Source of the DNA: Bacteroidaceae bacterium
Lineage (GTDB): Bacteria; Bacteroidota; Bacteroidia; Bacteroidales; Bacteroidaceae
Assembly: GCA_017622495.1 (NCBI GenBank)
Contig: JAGAQY010000074.1
Coordinates: 1 to 47,062, forward strand
Reading direction: 5' to 3'
DNA: 47,062 bases
The notes beneath the pieces were generated by a model. The model saw nothing but the letters and a program-made list of their open reading frames with translations, did not search any database and was not told the origin of the DNA. Positions within the stretch are counted from its first letter, which is position 1. Every line of letters begins with the position of its first letter. The translations under genes were made by a program, and so were the position numbers. This document shows, piece after piece, positions 8,401 through 15,336 of the stretch.

Positions 8401-8993
8401 AGGGCGGCGAAGAAGAGATACTCTCGCCCGATGGTATAGGCGTGCATGTAGTGGAGACTCAGCCCGGCATGGAGTGGCAGCTCACCATGTCGCTTGACGA
8501 GTGGATGCCCTACACCGCCTTCCAGATGGACATGGCACTACCCGACGGCATAGGCATATTCGATGCCACTACCGACCTCGCACCCGCTGCCCGACTCGAG
8601 GCTGCACACGCCCTCATGGGCGACTATCGTAACGACGGCACCTTCCGCGTGCTGGCACACTCGCCAGCCAACGCCAACGTGGGCGATACGGGAGCATCGC
8701 TCTTCACCCTCCTGCTCACGGCCGACCGTACACTCAGTGCCGGCACACACCCGCTCACAATCGAGGGCATACGCATGGTCACCGGTGACGGATTCGAGCT
8801 GGCCATGAGCGAGATCACCGTGCCCATACACGTATCTGAGGCTGCTATCGACAACCCCACCGCCACCACCTACCGCATCAGTTACTACACCGTAGAGGGC
8901 AAGCCGCTGGCAGCACCCCGCCCCGGCATCGTCATCTGCCGCAAAGTTTACACCGATGGCCGCGTAGAGACCATAAAGAAGATGTACCCGTAG
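5433..8993 (+). CDS. Secreted CotH-family protein with discoidin, dockerin-like and cohesin-like regions
   Basis: A 1186-residue secreted protein. The start at 5433 gives a proper signal peptide (MKRTSILLWLALVPTALTLA); an upstream in-frame ATG at 5334 lies in the palindrome and precedes the promoter. Order of parts: short N-terminal domain; F5/8 type C (discoidin-like) domain about 180-340; CotH kinase-like domain about 370-720 with KGRGNSSW (near 417) and GPVWDFDWSYG (near 629); dockerin-like segment about 757-815 (GDLNADHTIDGTDRELLL, then ADIDATGQLTIGDVAWL); second discoidin-like domain about 837-985; cohesin-like beta-sandwich about 985-1140; and a short tail (VEGKPL ... VYTDGRVETIKK) like type IX secretion tails. 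CotH proteins are atypical protein kinases in spores; the role of secreted Bacteroidota members is unknown. GC content is high compared with the DNA upstream. Confidence 0.88.
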   Translation: MKRTSILLWLALVPTALTLAQTSQDNHYIYLTDGAVEAYPKEYVDALELTDRQWTMTLKGDTVVAWDASEVDSVSDIAPEYPQLTEFDFDDNLNEQLTNDVYGTIADGRVTATVAAIGKWLTPSFKLSDRAAVAYVDEARQTSGTTRLRFADEVTYTVGYPNHRRLSMEKVSDEVWSEATSTAKEIALTADMLSTNAPSGRGEGVENLIDGQPATYFHSTWSNDPMYDKLPENEYPYISVALTKPISALQFYYQTRIDSNNRNPYAFRVYASHDNAVWNEVAYYDESTGIPTAGAGVEFTSPVIEAGEAYRYWKFEQTACAYKNYLVLSTFKLYEVTYTGGEPELLEPARYAYRMKPLGREVPVAVTWLTDEATAVPRIDIDIDGGEMVTSKEYYLNALITIQGNGVWADFEDSVQIKGRGNSSWSTNPYAKNPYRLKFASSVKPFGLKKGKNWNLIAQAQGGSMMSNPMAMKAARMVGAAGANDVIPVDLYMNGDYRGSYIFTQKTGLANNSIDLDDESAAVFLELDTYYDEAYRFYSDKYRLPVNIKEPDFAEGETVLNMEQVKKDFNRFETSLYEDTHFERLVDLDMLARFMLVNELVYNSEINHPKSTFLYKEDLGRLGSPYVFGPVWDFDWSYGYESNRQYCTTPPTDNLFGIITTGKGNRFFSTLWQASDLLKRRYYALWKDFVDNHLEEYIDYADDYLAYANSSFVNNASLWSDGGNYATVADNMKTWLRTRAHHILQSLTPYDLDAPVDYPYGDLNADHTIDGTDRELLLDALLDDAPSGTLLDQADIDATGQLTIGDVAWLNDMIADEAGPTPARLAEEQDAPATASVWKHELTATDGLPGTFNGYSYEYTSPLITAPSPIGKLRLTVTDSNTGDSGSGYICFAIAEFYLYDAQGNAITLTADDFATNAQEPKEGPLADIVDGDMFTYFHSTWSEAADAEHYIEVTLPQPMSQFTISYLTRNERTVPTAITLTEGAAGIGEGGEEEILSPDGIGVHVVETQPGMEWQLTMSLDEWMPYTAFQMDMALPDGIGIFDATTDLAPAARLEAAHALMGDYRNDGTFRVLAHSPANANVGDTGASLFTLLLTADRTLSAGTHPLTIEGIRMVTGDGFELAMSEITVPIHVSEAAIDNPTATTYRISYYTVEGKPLAAPRPGIVICRKVYTDGRVETIKKMYP

Positions 8994-9027
8994 GACATCG
9001 CCGAGAAAAGGGGCATGCCCACACGAG

Positions 9028-9060
9028 AAAAGCCTTCTCCCACGCAAGGAGAAGGCTTTT
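9028..9060. terminator. Bidirectional terminator between CotH and ABC-F genes
   Basis: AAAAGCCTTCTCC (9028-9040) pairs perfectly with GGAGAAGGCTTTT (9048-9060) round a 7-base loop. A T-run follows on the plus strand and an A-run precedes it, so it can end transcription from both converging genes. Confidence 0.92.
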
Positions 9061-9106
9061 TCGTATTATATGAGGGATAGTATGGATGCAGACTGACTGC
9101 TTGCCC

Positions 9107-10747
9107 CTACACCCCTTTGCGCTCGAGCTCTTGCAGACTCTCGAGCTTCTTGGTATCGAGAAACTCGTAGATGCCGCAGAGGTGCTCGCGCACACGTTGG
9201 TGACCAAACTCGTAGACCTTGGTGACGAGGCCGTCGAGGAAGTCGCGGTCGTGACTCACGATGATGAGGGTGCCGTCGTAGTCTTGCAGGGCCTGCTTGA
9301 GCACGTCCTTGGTCTTGAGGTCGAGGTGGTTGGTGGGTTCGTCGAGGATGAGCAGGTTGACGGGCTCGAGCAGGAGCTTGAGCAGGGCCAGGCGGGTGCG
9401 CTCGCCACCGGAGAGCACCTTGACCTTCTTCATCGACTCCTCGGGGCCACCAAACATGAAGGCACCCAGGAGGTCGCGTATCTTGTTGCGCACCTCGCCC
9501 TTGGCCACATCGTCGATAGTCTGGAACACGGTGAGCTCCTCATCGAGCAGCGAGGCCTGGTTTTGGGCAAAATAACCTATCTGCACGTTGTGGCCGAGCG
9601 TGATGGTGCCGTCGTAGGGTATCTCGCCCATGATGCTCTTGACCATGGTAGACTTGCCCTCGCCATTGCGGCCCACGAAGGCTATCTTGTCGCCACGCTC
9701 TACGGTGAAGGTGGCATCCTTATATATGAGTCGATCGTATGTTTTGCCCACCCCATCGGCAATCACGGGATAGCTACCGCTACGGGGCGAGGGCGGGAAC
9801 TTGAGGCGCAGGCGTGAGGTGTCCTCCTCATCGACCTCGATGAGCTCGAGCTTCTCGAGCATCTTGACGCGGCTCTGCACCTGGAGGGTCTTGGAGTAGG
9901 TACCCTTGAAGCGCTCGATGAAGTCCTTCGTCTCCTGTATCATCTTCTGCTGCTCCTCGTACTGCTTCTGCTGTTGTTCGCGGCGCTCGCGGCGCAGCTC
10001 GAGGTAGTGGCTATACGATGCCTTGTAGTCGTAGATGCGGCCCATGGTAACCTCAATGGTGCGGGTGGTGATGGAGTCTACAAACTTGCGGTCGTGGCTG
10101 ATGACGACGACGGCTTTCGATGAGGTCTTGATGAAGTCCTCGAGCCACTGTATGCTCTCGATGTCGAGATGGTTGGTAGGCTCGTCGAGGAGCAGCACGT
10201 CGGGGTCCTTGAGCAGGAGCTTGGCAAGCTCGATACGCATGCGCCAGCCTCCCGAGAACTCGGAGGTGGGCTTGGAAAAGTCGGTGCGCTCGAAGCCAAG
10301 GCCCAGCAGGGTCTTCTCCACATCCTCTTCGAAGTGGGTCATGTCGATGGCATAGAACTTCTCGCTCAGCACGGCTACCTGCTCGATGAGGGCCATATAC
10401 TCGTCGCTCTCATAGTCGGTGCGGGTGGCCAGCTCATTGTTCATGCGCTCAATCTCGGCTTCGGCCTCGTGCAGATGGGCAAAGGCTTGCGAGGTCTCCT
10501 CGAAGACGGTGCGCCCATCCTCAGTCATGAGATGCTGGGGGAGGTAGGCGATAACGCAATCTTTCGGTGCCGACACCTTGCCGCGCGTGGGCTGGCGCAC
10601 TCCGGCGAGTATCTTGAGCAGGGTGCTCTTGCCAGCGCCGTTCTTGCCCATCAGGGCGATGCGGTCTTTCTCGTTAATCTGAAAGGATATGTCCTTGAAC
10701 AATGTGGTGCCGCCAAACTCTACGGCCAATCCGTCTACTGAAATCAC
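9107..10747 (-). CDS. ABC-F family ATPase (ribosome-associated)
   Basis: A 546-residue protein with two ABC cassettes and no membrane segment, the layout of ABC-F translation factors and ribosome-protection proteins. Cassette 1 has Walker A GKNGAGKST (34-42), the SGGWRMR signature and LLLDEPTNHLD. An acidic-basic linker rich in Glu, Arg and Gln follows, and cassette 2 has GRNGEGKST, LSGGERTRLALL and LILDEPTNHLD. The ATP-binding and linker parts are complete. Translation starts at a GTG, preceded by the leader at 10748-10885. Housekeeping members tune translation and others protect ribosomes from antibiotics; sequence alone does not decide which this is. The leader hints at translation-responsive control. 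Confidence 0.92.
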   Translation of the reverse strand: MISVDGLAVEFGGTTLFKDISFQINEKDRIALMGKNGAGKSTLLKILAGVRQPTRGKVSAPKDCVIAYLPQHLMTEDGRTVFEETSQAFAHLHEAEAEIERMNNELATRTDYESDEYMALIEQVAVLSEKFYAIDMTHFEEDVEKTLLGLGFERTDFSKPTSEFSGGWRMRIELAKLLLKDPDVLLLDEPTNHLDIESIQWLEDFIKTSSKAVVVISHDRKFVDSITTRTIEVTMGRIYDYKASYSHYLELRRERREQQQKQYEEQQKMIQETKDFIERFKGTYSKTLQVQSRVKMLEKLELIEVDEEDTSRLRLKFPPSPRSGSYPVIADGVGKTYDRLIYKDATFTVERGDKIAFVGRNGEGKSTMVKSIMGEIPYDGTITLGHNVQIGYFAQNQASLLDEELTVFQTIDDVAKGEVRNKIRDLLGAFMFGGPEESMKKVKVLSGGERTRLALLKLLLEPVNLLILDEPTNHLDLKTKDVLKQALQDYDGTLIIVSHDRDFLDGLVTKVYEFGHQRVREHLCGIYEFLDTKKLESLQELERKGV

Positions 10748-10768
10748 AGGGAAATTAATAATTAAAAG

Positions 10769-10866
10769 TTAACAATTAGAACAGGGCAACAAAAAACCCG
10801 CAACCCCTTCCTGATGGCCCATAGTGTTTTTCATGTACTAACAGTCATCTCGGAAGATGTGCGGGC
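10769..10866 (-). promoter_or_regulatory. Attenuator-like leader of the ABC-F gene with two tiny ORFs
   Basis: On the minus strand CCCGCA (10865-10860) pairs with TGCGGG (10802-10797), and CTTCC (10856-10852) with GGAAG (10811-10807), closing a loop of about 40 nt; TTTTTT follows at 10796-10791, as in a Rho-independent terminator. The loop holds a 5-codon ORF (10848-10831, MTVST) whose stop overlaps in ATGA the start of a 21-codon ORF (10834-10769, beginning MKNTMGHQ). The second ORF runs through the 3' arm and U-run, so translating it would open the hairpin. The arrangement suggests translation-dependent attenuation. It could instead be an independent structured RNA. Confidence 0.5.
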
Positions 10867-10890
10867 AAAATGTCGTGCTTTATTTTGCTG

Positions 10891-10922
10891 CAAAAATAAT
10901 GCTTTTTTTTGATTGCAACAAA
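10891..10922 (-). promoter_or_regulatory. Promoter of the ABC-F gene
   Basis: On the minus strand TTTG (10922-10919) and TATTTTTG (10898-10891) are separated by 20 nt, fitting the Bacteroidota -33/-7 pattern well. Transcription would begin near 10885, leaving a leader of about 138 nt. Confidence 0.75.
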
Positions 10923-10957
10923 AAAAGGCAGCTGAGATAGGTCTCAACTGCCTTTTT
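10922..10957 (-). terminator. Terminator of the 12844-10976 gene group
   Basis: AAAAAGGCAG-C-TGAGA pairs with TCTCA-A-CTGCCTTTTT round a four-base loop, with A- and T-runs on both sides. It lies 18 bp after the stop of the barrel gene and touches the ABC-F -33 box. Confidence 0.9.
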
Positions 10958-10975
10958 AGAGAATTCTGGGAGGTA

Positions 10976-11599
10976 TCAGAAGGCCAAGCCCACACGGAAT
11001 CCGAAGTTACCGGGAGTCTCCATGCTCTGCCCCATCACCGTGCCCTTGTTGGTGGAGAAGCTGTAGTAGGCGGCAGCATGCAAGCCCATGCCATTGGCCC
11101 AAGGGTACCAGCGCACACCAATTTCCGGCGACATGTAGAAGCCCCAAGTGTCTTCTGACGACTTGTATATATAGTAGTACGACGACATGTGGGCATACTC
11201 GGCTCCCAGCTTGAGGGCTACGTAGGGTTGCCAGTCCGACTCGATGATACGGTACAGGGCGGTGACACCGAAGGGGAGCTGGTAGAGCGAGCGCTGCTGG
11301 TCGGTATAGACGGCCGTCTGCGGGGTGAGGTTCACAATGGAACGATCTACATACTCGCTATTGGTATGGTAGCTCATGAAGGCTCCGATAGCGATGTCGG
11401 GGGTGAGGTACCAGCCTGCATCGAAGTTCATGCCCCAGCCGCTGGCCTTGTCGGCAAACTTGTTGATGGGCATATTGAACTGCCAGTCTACGTTGTAGTA
11501 GGCATCAAGCGACACCTGTGATTTTGCCGTCATACTGCCCCCTGCAATGAGAGCCACTAATACTGCCAGACGGATAGCATATTTCTTAAGGGTTTTCAT
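10976..11599 (-). CDS. Outer-membrane beta-barrel protein
   Basis: A 207-residue protein starting at the ATG at 11599; a GTG nine bases upstream would add only three residues. The signal peptide is MKTLKKYAIRLAVLVALIAG with cleavage near KSQ. The mature part has repeated amphipathic strands with aromatic girdle residues (WYLTPDIAIGAFMSYHT, WQPYVALKLGAEYAHM, YYYIYKSS, WGFYMSPEIGVRWYPW) and ends in Phe (RVGLAF), as in 8-stranded OmpW/PorT-sized barrels. It is 21 bp after the DUF4136 lipoprotein and before a terminator, so it closes that gene group. Function unknown. Confidence 0.85.
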   Translation of the reverse strand: MKTLKKYAIRLAVLVALIAGGSMTAKSQVSLDAYYNVDWQFNMPINKFADKASGWGMNFDAGWYLTPDIAIGAFMSYHTNSEYVDRSIVNLTPQTAVYTDQQRSLYQLPFGVTALYRIIESDWQPYVALKLGAEYAHMSSYYYIYKSSEDTWGFYMSPEIGVRWYPWANGMGLHAAAYYSFSTNKGTVMGQSMETPGNFGFRVGLAF

Positions 11600-11620
11600 A
11601 ATGATCACGTTTTTAGATTG

Positions 11621-12259
11621 TTACTTTTTCAGATACTTCGACTGGCTGAAGGCCTGACTGATTGCTTGCGCCACCTCTGTTGTATTGAGTGAGCCGTCGC
11701 TATTGAGCAAGCCACTGATGTAGCTGGTCCATACCACCTTGAGTTGTTTTGAAGTACTCTCGGGTTGGGTGAGATCTACAAGTTCGCCCAATACCGAGCC
11801 TGTACTGTAGGAGTAGGTGATGTCGTAGGGCCAGTACCAGCCACCCCAGTCACCCCAATAACTGAACTGCCAATACCAAGGGTAGCCATACCACCAGGGG
11901 TAGTTGTTGTAGTAGCGGAAGCGATAGGTATCCTTGACGTAGCTAATCTGCAGGCCAAGATCGGCAGATTCTTTGTCCGTAGTACGCACATAGCCTGCTG
12001 CCTCCATGCCAGCCACGTAGTTGGCGATGAGGATATCGGCCGCGGGGGTACCATACAGATATTTGGGCTTGTCAGAACTGTTGTCAATGATGAGCACGCT
12101 ATCGGGAACATAGAAGGTCGTAAACTTGGCGAAGTCGGTGTCATCGTCATAGTTGGTATACACCAGATAGTCGTCATCGAGCTTGCCCGTGTCAGGGGTC
12201 TTCTCGCAGGCTGTGACGAGCAGCACTGCGGCAAAAAGCATTGGAATTAGTTTTTTCAT
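11621..12259 (-). CDS. DUF4136 family lipoprotein
   Basis: A 212-residue protein with lipobox LLVTAC (Cys18). The body fits Bacteroidota DUF4136 lipoproteins: DFAKFTTFYVPDSV near the start, ILIANYVAGMEAAGYVR, then DLGLQISYVKDT, followed by a Trp/Tyr-rich stretch (WWYGYPWYW ... WGDWGGWYWPYD) and a last part with ELVDLTQPESTSKQLKVVW and TEVAQAISQAFSQSKYLKK. The family is envelope-located with unknown role. The gene sits between an NlpE-like lipoprotein and a barrel protein on the same strand. Its 5' untranslated region carries a 7-bp array (12263-12290). Confidence 0.88.
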   Translation of the reverse strand: MKKLIPMLFAAVLLVTACEKTPDTGKLDDDYLVYTNYDDDTDFAKFTTFYVPDSVLIIDNSSDKPKYLYGTPAADILIANYVAGMEAAGYVRTTDKESADLGLQISYVKDTYRFRYYNNYPWWYGYPWYWQFSYWGDWGGWYWPYDITYSYSTGSVLGELVDLTQPESTSKQLKVVWTSYISGLLNSDGSLNTTEVAQAISQAFSQSKYLKK

Positions 12260-12262
12260 AAA

Positions 12263-12290
12263 GGTTAAGGGTTATGGGTTGATGGATTAA
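12263..12290. repeat. 7-bp periodic array (GGTTAAG type)
   Basis: Units GGTTAAG, GGTTATG, GGTTGAT and GGATTAA follow each other with period 7, directly before the DUF4136 start codon. A looser repeat of ACTCCT words with inverted partners follows at 12299-12345. Confidence 0.7.
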
Positions 12291-12352
12291 TTCTTTCACG
12301 GAGTGCAGGAGGCGTAGCGTCACTCCTACACTCCTGTGCTCCTAAAAGAGAG

Positions 12353-12844
12353 TTACTTTCTTCTGAGCTTATGCTTCACATCCTGCGATACACGCTTCAG
12401 GTCTTTGTCGAGCTTATGCAGGGCACTGTCGCCTTCGGCAACAAGACGCATCTTGGGGCGGCTATTGTAGGAGATGAGCTCGTACACGACAGCAGTAGAG
12501 TCGTTGGGCATGCCTACCATGACGATTTTCTGTCCCTCGTCCATATTGGTGCGGGTCATGCCGTTGGTCTCGGTATAGCTCTCGGTGAGGGTGTAGGTGC
12601 CATCGGCATTGAGGCCATAACTGTTGATGGTGAGCACGTAGTTGGCGGGGATACCGTCATCGGTGGGAAGCATGCCCTCGTAGATGTAGGTTTGCAGGTC
12701 GCCTATGGTAGAGTCATTGACCATATAGATACTGTCGCTGTATGCCTCTATGGCGACGGCTGGCTCTACTCTTTTTTTGTTGCCGCACGACACGGCAAGT
12801 GCGGCCAGGCATACTATGGCCGCCATAGTTAGCGTTTTCTTCAT
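12353..12844 (-). CDS. NlpE-like lipoprotein
   Basis: A 163-residue lipoprotein from the ATG at 12844 (another ATG at 12856 would add MEKT). Lipobox LAVSC gives Cys20 in this numbering. YIYEGMLPTDDGIPANYVLTI followed by DGTYTLTESYTETNGM is the pattern of the NlpE N-terminal domain, known in enteric bacteria as an envelope sensor and copper-stress lipoprotein. The CxxC pair (as in 'CADC') that usually follows 'GTLP' is replaced by TDDG here, so a copper- or redox-sensing role is doubtful. It heads the group NlpE-like, DUF4136, barrel. A basic tail (LKRVSQDVKHKLRRK) ends the protein. Confidence 0.72.
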   Translation of the reverse strand: MKKTLTMAAIVCLAALAVSCGNKKRVEPAVAIEAYSDSIYMVNDSTIGDLQTYIYEGMLPTDDGIPANYVLTINSYGLNADGTYTLTESYTETNGMTRTNMDEGQKIVMVGMPNDSTAVVYELISYNSRPKMRLVAEGDSALHKLDKDLKRVSQDVKHKLRRK

Positions 12845-12931
12845 TGTCTTCTCCATTTTTATGGTTCACTTTTTTTAATGCAATGAAGTAACACCTGTCT
12901 ATGGGATTTGTTTTGCGGGGATGTTTTTTTT

Positions 12932-13021
12932 AAAGTTAGGCTCTATAAATTAACATTGCAGAAAGAATGGGACAACCGTCAATGTAAATATCCCTGTGTG
13001 AATTTATAGAACCTAACTTAA
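12932..13021. repeat. 90-bp inverted-repeat element (MITE-like)
   Basis: AAGTTAGGCTCTATAAATT (12933-12951) is repeated in inverse at 13001-13019 with one mismatch in 19 bases, separated by 49 bp. A second, smaller inverted pair (ACATTG/CAATGT) lies inside. There is no coding capacity. It lies between the stop of ygiQ and the NlpE-like gene. Confidence 0.7.
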
Positions 13022-13037
13022 GTTAAAAGCTCGGTTA

Positions 13038-14921
13038 CTACCGCCCGAAGAGCTTGTCGATGAGGTCGCGGCGCCCGATGCGGCGCAGCTCGTCCATGAT
13101 GGTACGACGCATCTCGGGCTTGTACCAGAAGAAGAACTGGCGTTGGGCCTGCTTGTCGCGCGGCGAGCGGGCACTGTAGATAGGCTGCAGGGTGTAGGGA
13201 TGAAGCCCCGTATACCAGGCCTCGGTGCTCACGGTCATGGGCGTGGGGGTGAAGTCCTGCACCTGCTCAAGGTGGAAGTCCATACGCTTGGTGAGTACGG
13301 CCAGCTCGGCCATATCCTCGGCGGTGCAACCGGGGTGGCTGCTGATGAAGTAGGGGATAATCTGCTGGCGCAGGCCCTCCTCGCGGTTGATGCGGTCGAA
13401 GGTGCGCTTGAACTGCTCGAACTGGCTGAACGAGGGCTTCCTCATCACCTGCAATACGGCATCGGAGGTATGCTCGGGAGCCACCTTGAGGCGTCCGCTC
13501 ACATGGCGGGTGATGAGCTCGCGGGTATACTCCGCAGCTGCGCGGTTGATGGTCTCATCATCGGAACGGTATTGCAGCAGGTCGTAGCGCACGCCACTGC
13601 CGATGAAGCTCTTCTTCACCTCGGGCAAGGCATCTACAGCATGGTAGATATCGAGCAGGGGGCGATGGTCGGTATTGAGGTTGGGACACACCTTAGGATG
13701 TATACACGAAGGGCGCTTGCAACGGGCACACTTGTCGGTATCCTTGCCGCCCATGCGGTACATGTTGGCCGAGGGACCTCCCAGATCACTGAGGTAGCCC
13801 TTGAAGTCGGGCAGCGCAGCGATTGCTTTGACCTCTTTTAGAATGCTCTCCTTGCTGCGACTCACGATAAACTTGCCCTGATGGGCCGATATGGTGCAAA
13901 AGGCACACCCTCCGAAACAGCCGCGGTGGATATTGACCGAGTGCTTGATCATGTCGTAGGCGGGTATGCGCTTGCCTCTGTAGCGAGGGTGAGGGAGGCG
14001 CGTGTAGGGCAGGTCGAAGGAGTGGTCGAGTTCCTCGGTCGTCATGGGCGGATAGGGTGCGTTGACTACGACGTAACACCCCTCAACCTCCTGTATGAGA
14101 CGTGAGGCATGCATCCTGTTTGACTCCTCCTCGATGTGGCGGAAGTTGGCCGCCTCGGCACGCTTGTCGCGCAGGCACTCGGCATGGCCGTGCAGCACGA
14201 TGTCGGCCTCGGTGATGCCACCGGGTATCTCCTCCTTGCTGCGGTAGAGGATAGCGGTTTGGGGAATGTTCTTGAGTTGAAAGATGAAAGATGAAAGTGG
14301 ACAGTTGTTGCCATTCGGATGGGTACTTTCATCTTTCCACTTTCCACTTTCCACTCGTCGCAATTGCCGCGCAATTGCAACTATCGGTTTCTCTCCCATG
14401 CCATAGACGAGAATGTCGGCTCCGCTATCGCACAGGATACTGCGGCGCACCGCGTCTTGCCAGTAGTCGTAGTGGGTGAGGCGGCGCATGGAAGCTTCGA
14501 TACCGCCGAGCACTACGGGCACGTCGGGGTAGAGACGCTTGAGTATCTGTGTGTATACGATGGAAGGGTACTCGGGGCGCAAGTCGTGACGTCCGTCGGG
14601 TGTGTAGGCATCCTCGGAGCGCAGGCGCTTGCCGGCAGTGTACTTGTTGACCATCGAGTCCATACACCCGGCAGTGACACCGAAGAAGAGGCGCGGACGG
14701 CCCATCTTGCGGAAGTCGCGTAGGTCGTCACGCCAGTTGGGCTGCGGAACAATGGCCACACGCAAGCCCTCAGCCTCAAGGATGCGCCCTATCACGGCAG
14801 CACCGAACGAGGGGTGGTCTACATAGGCATCGCCCGAGAAGAGCACCACGTCTACCTCGTCCCACCCACGCAGCTCCATCTCCTTGCGAGTGGTAGGAAG
14901 AAAATCTGTCAGTTGGGGCAT
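13038..14921 (-). CDS. ygiQ: YgiQ family radical SAM protein
   Basis: A 627-residue protein from the ATG at 14921; this start overlaps the upstream stop (TAATG) and matches the family start PQLTDFLPTTRKEM. It carries the N-terminal YgiQ domain (DAYVDHPSFG, VVLGGIEASMRRLTHYDYW) and the radical SAM cluster motif CFGGCAFC after HRG. The C-terminal part has a conserved VCPNLNTDH region and RLKVAPEHTSD. Family members bind a 4Fe-4S cluster and S-adenosylmethionine; the reaction is unknown. Unusually, a run of about 25 residues (RVESGKWKDESTH through SSFIFQLK) near residue 190-215 is encoded by two inverted 7-bp arrays at 14276-14358, breaking an otherwise conserved region without shifting the frame. 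Confidence 0.92.
   Translation of the reverse strand: MPQLTDFLPTTRKEMELRGWDEVDVVLFSGDAYVDHPSFGAAVIGRILEAEGLRVAIVPQPNWRDDLRDFRKMGRPRLFFGVTAGCMDSMVNKYTAGKRLRSEDAYTPDGRHDLRPEYPSIVYTQILKRLYPDVPVVLGGIEASMRRLTHYDYWQDAVRRSILCDSGADILVYGMGEKPIVAIARQLRRVESGKWKDESTHPNGNNCPLSSFIFQLKNIPQTAILYRSKEEIPGGITEADIVLHGHAECLRDKRAEAANFRHIEEESNRMHASRLIQEVEGCYVVVNAPYPPMTTEELDHSFDLPYTRLPHPRYRGKRIPAYDMIKHSVNIHRGCFGGCAFCTISAHQGKFIVSRSKESILKEVKAIAALPDFKGYLSDLGGPSANMYRMGGKDTDKCARCKRPSCIHPKVCPNLNTDHRPLLDIYHAVDALPEVKKSFIGSGVRYDLLQYRSDDETINRAAAEYTRELITRHVSGRLKVAPEHTSDAVLQVMRKPSFSQFEQFKRTFDRINREEGLRQQIIPYFISSHPGCTAEDMAELAVLTKRMDFHLEQVQDFTPTPMTVSTEAWYTGLHPYTLQPIYSARSPRDKQAQRQFFFWYKPEMRRTIMDELRRIGRRDLIDKLFGR
14276..14358. repeat. 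Inverted 7-bp arrays inside ygiQ
   Basis: On the coding strand GTGGAAA repeats three times then GATGAAA, followed by a spacer of about 27 nt and CCACTTT, CATCTTT, CATCTTT. The arms pair perfectly over 13 bases (GAAAGATGAAAGT with ACTTTCATCTTTC). The same TTTCATC word is used in spacers at 46157-46181 and 46254-46278. Confidence 0.85.
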
Positions 14922-15235
14922 TATGCTTCTGCTTCGGCTTGTTCGCGACTCTCGGCCCATCCCTCATAGAGTTCTATGAGCGCACTCAGCCCAAGAGCCT
15001 TCATATTGTTGTGGTAGATTACATCGATGCAGAGGTCGAGCAGCTCCTTGCTACCGTCTTGCGACACGATGAGTGAGCGTATGGTAAGCTTCAGCTTGTC
15101 GAGCACACCTTCGTCAACGATGCCGTTGCTGCCTACCAGGCCGCTCAACAGTTGGTATTTCTCTATCGTGAGCAGATGCTCTTCACTGATCTCTATGCTG
15201 CGTGTACCGCTCTTGTTGGTCTTGATGGTATACAT
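14921..15235 (-). CDS. Small conserved-looking protein coupled to ygiQ
   Basis: A 104-residue soluble protein that I do not recognise. It is mostly helical by composition after a short beta start (MYTIKTNKSGTRSIEISEEH), with an acidic C-terminus (EGWAESREQAEAEA). Its stop codon overlaps the ygiQ start in TAATG, so the two are probably translationally coupled. A divergent promoter pair separates it from murG. Coding is supported by the overlap, length and promoter; no function is proposed. Confidence 0.7.
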   Translation of the reverse strand: MYTIKTNKSGTRSIEISEEHLLTIEKYQLLSGLVGSNGIVDEGVLDKLKLTIRSLIVSQDGSKELLDLCIDVIYHNNMKALGLSALIELYEGWAESREQAEAEA

Positions 15236-15263
15236 GGTATGGGGTATTTTTATTTTTTCAGTG

Positions 15264-15271
15264 CAAATATA
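15264..15271 (-). promoter_or_regulatory. Promoter -7 box for the ygiQ pair
   Basis: TATATTTG on the minus strand matches TAnnTTTG, 28 nt before the start codon at 15235. It lies back to back with the murG promoter. Confidence 0.6.
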
Positions 15272-15304
15272 TATCTTTTACTCCAATAAATCGCTTTTAT
15301 TTCG

Positions 15305-15312
15305 TACTTTTG
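15305..15312 (+). promoter_or_regulatory. Promoter -7 box for murG
   Basis: TACTTTTG matches TAnnTTTG, 24 nt before the murG start codon at 15337. Confidence 0.6.
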
Positions 15313-15336
15313 CGTATTCTTATAAATGACATCAGC

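Noticed and set aside
9086..9817. Long plus-strand open frame opposite the ABC-F gene
   Set aside because: It is antisense to conserved Walker and signature motifs, with Val/Leu/Glu-rich composition typical of mirror frames.
12932..13021. Simple terminator of ygiQ
   Set aside because: The arms are followed by no U-run on the minus strand and the 49-bp interior is too long for an intrinsic terminator.
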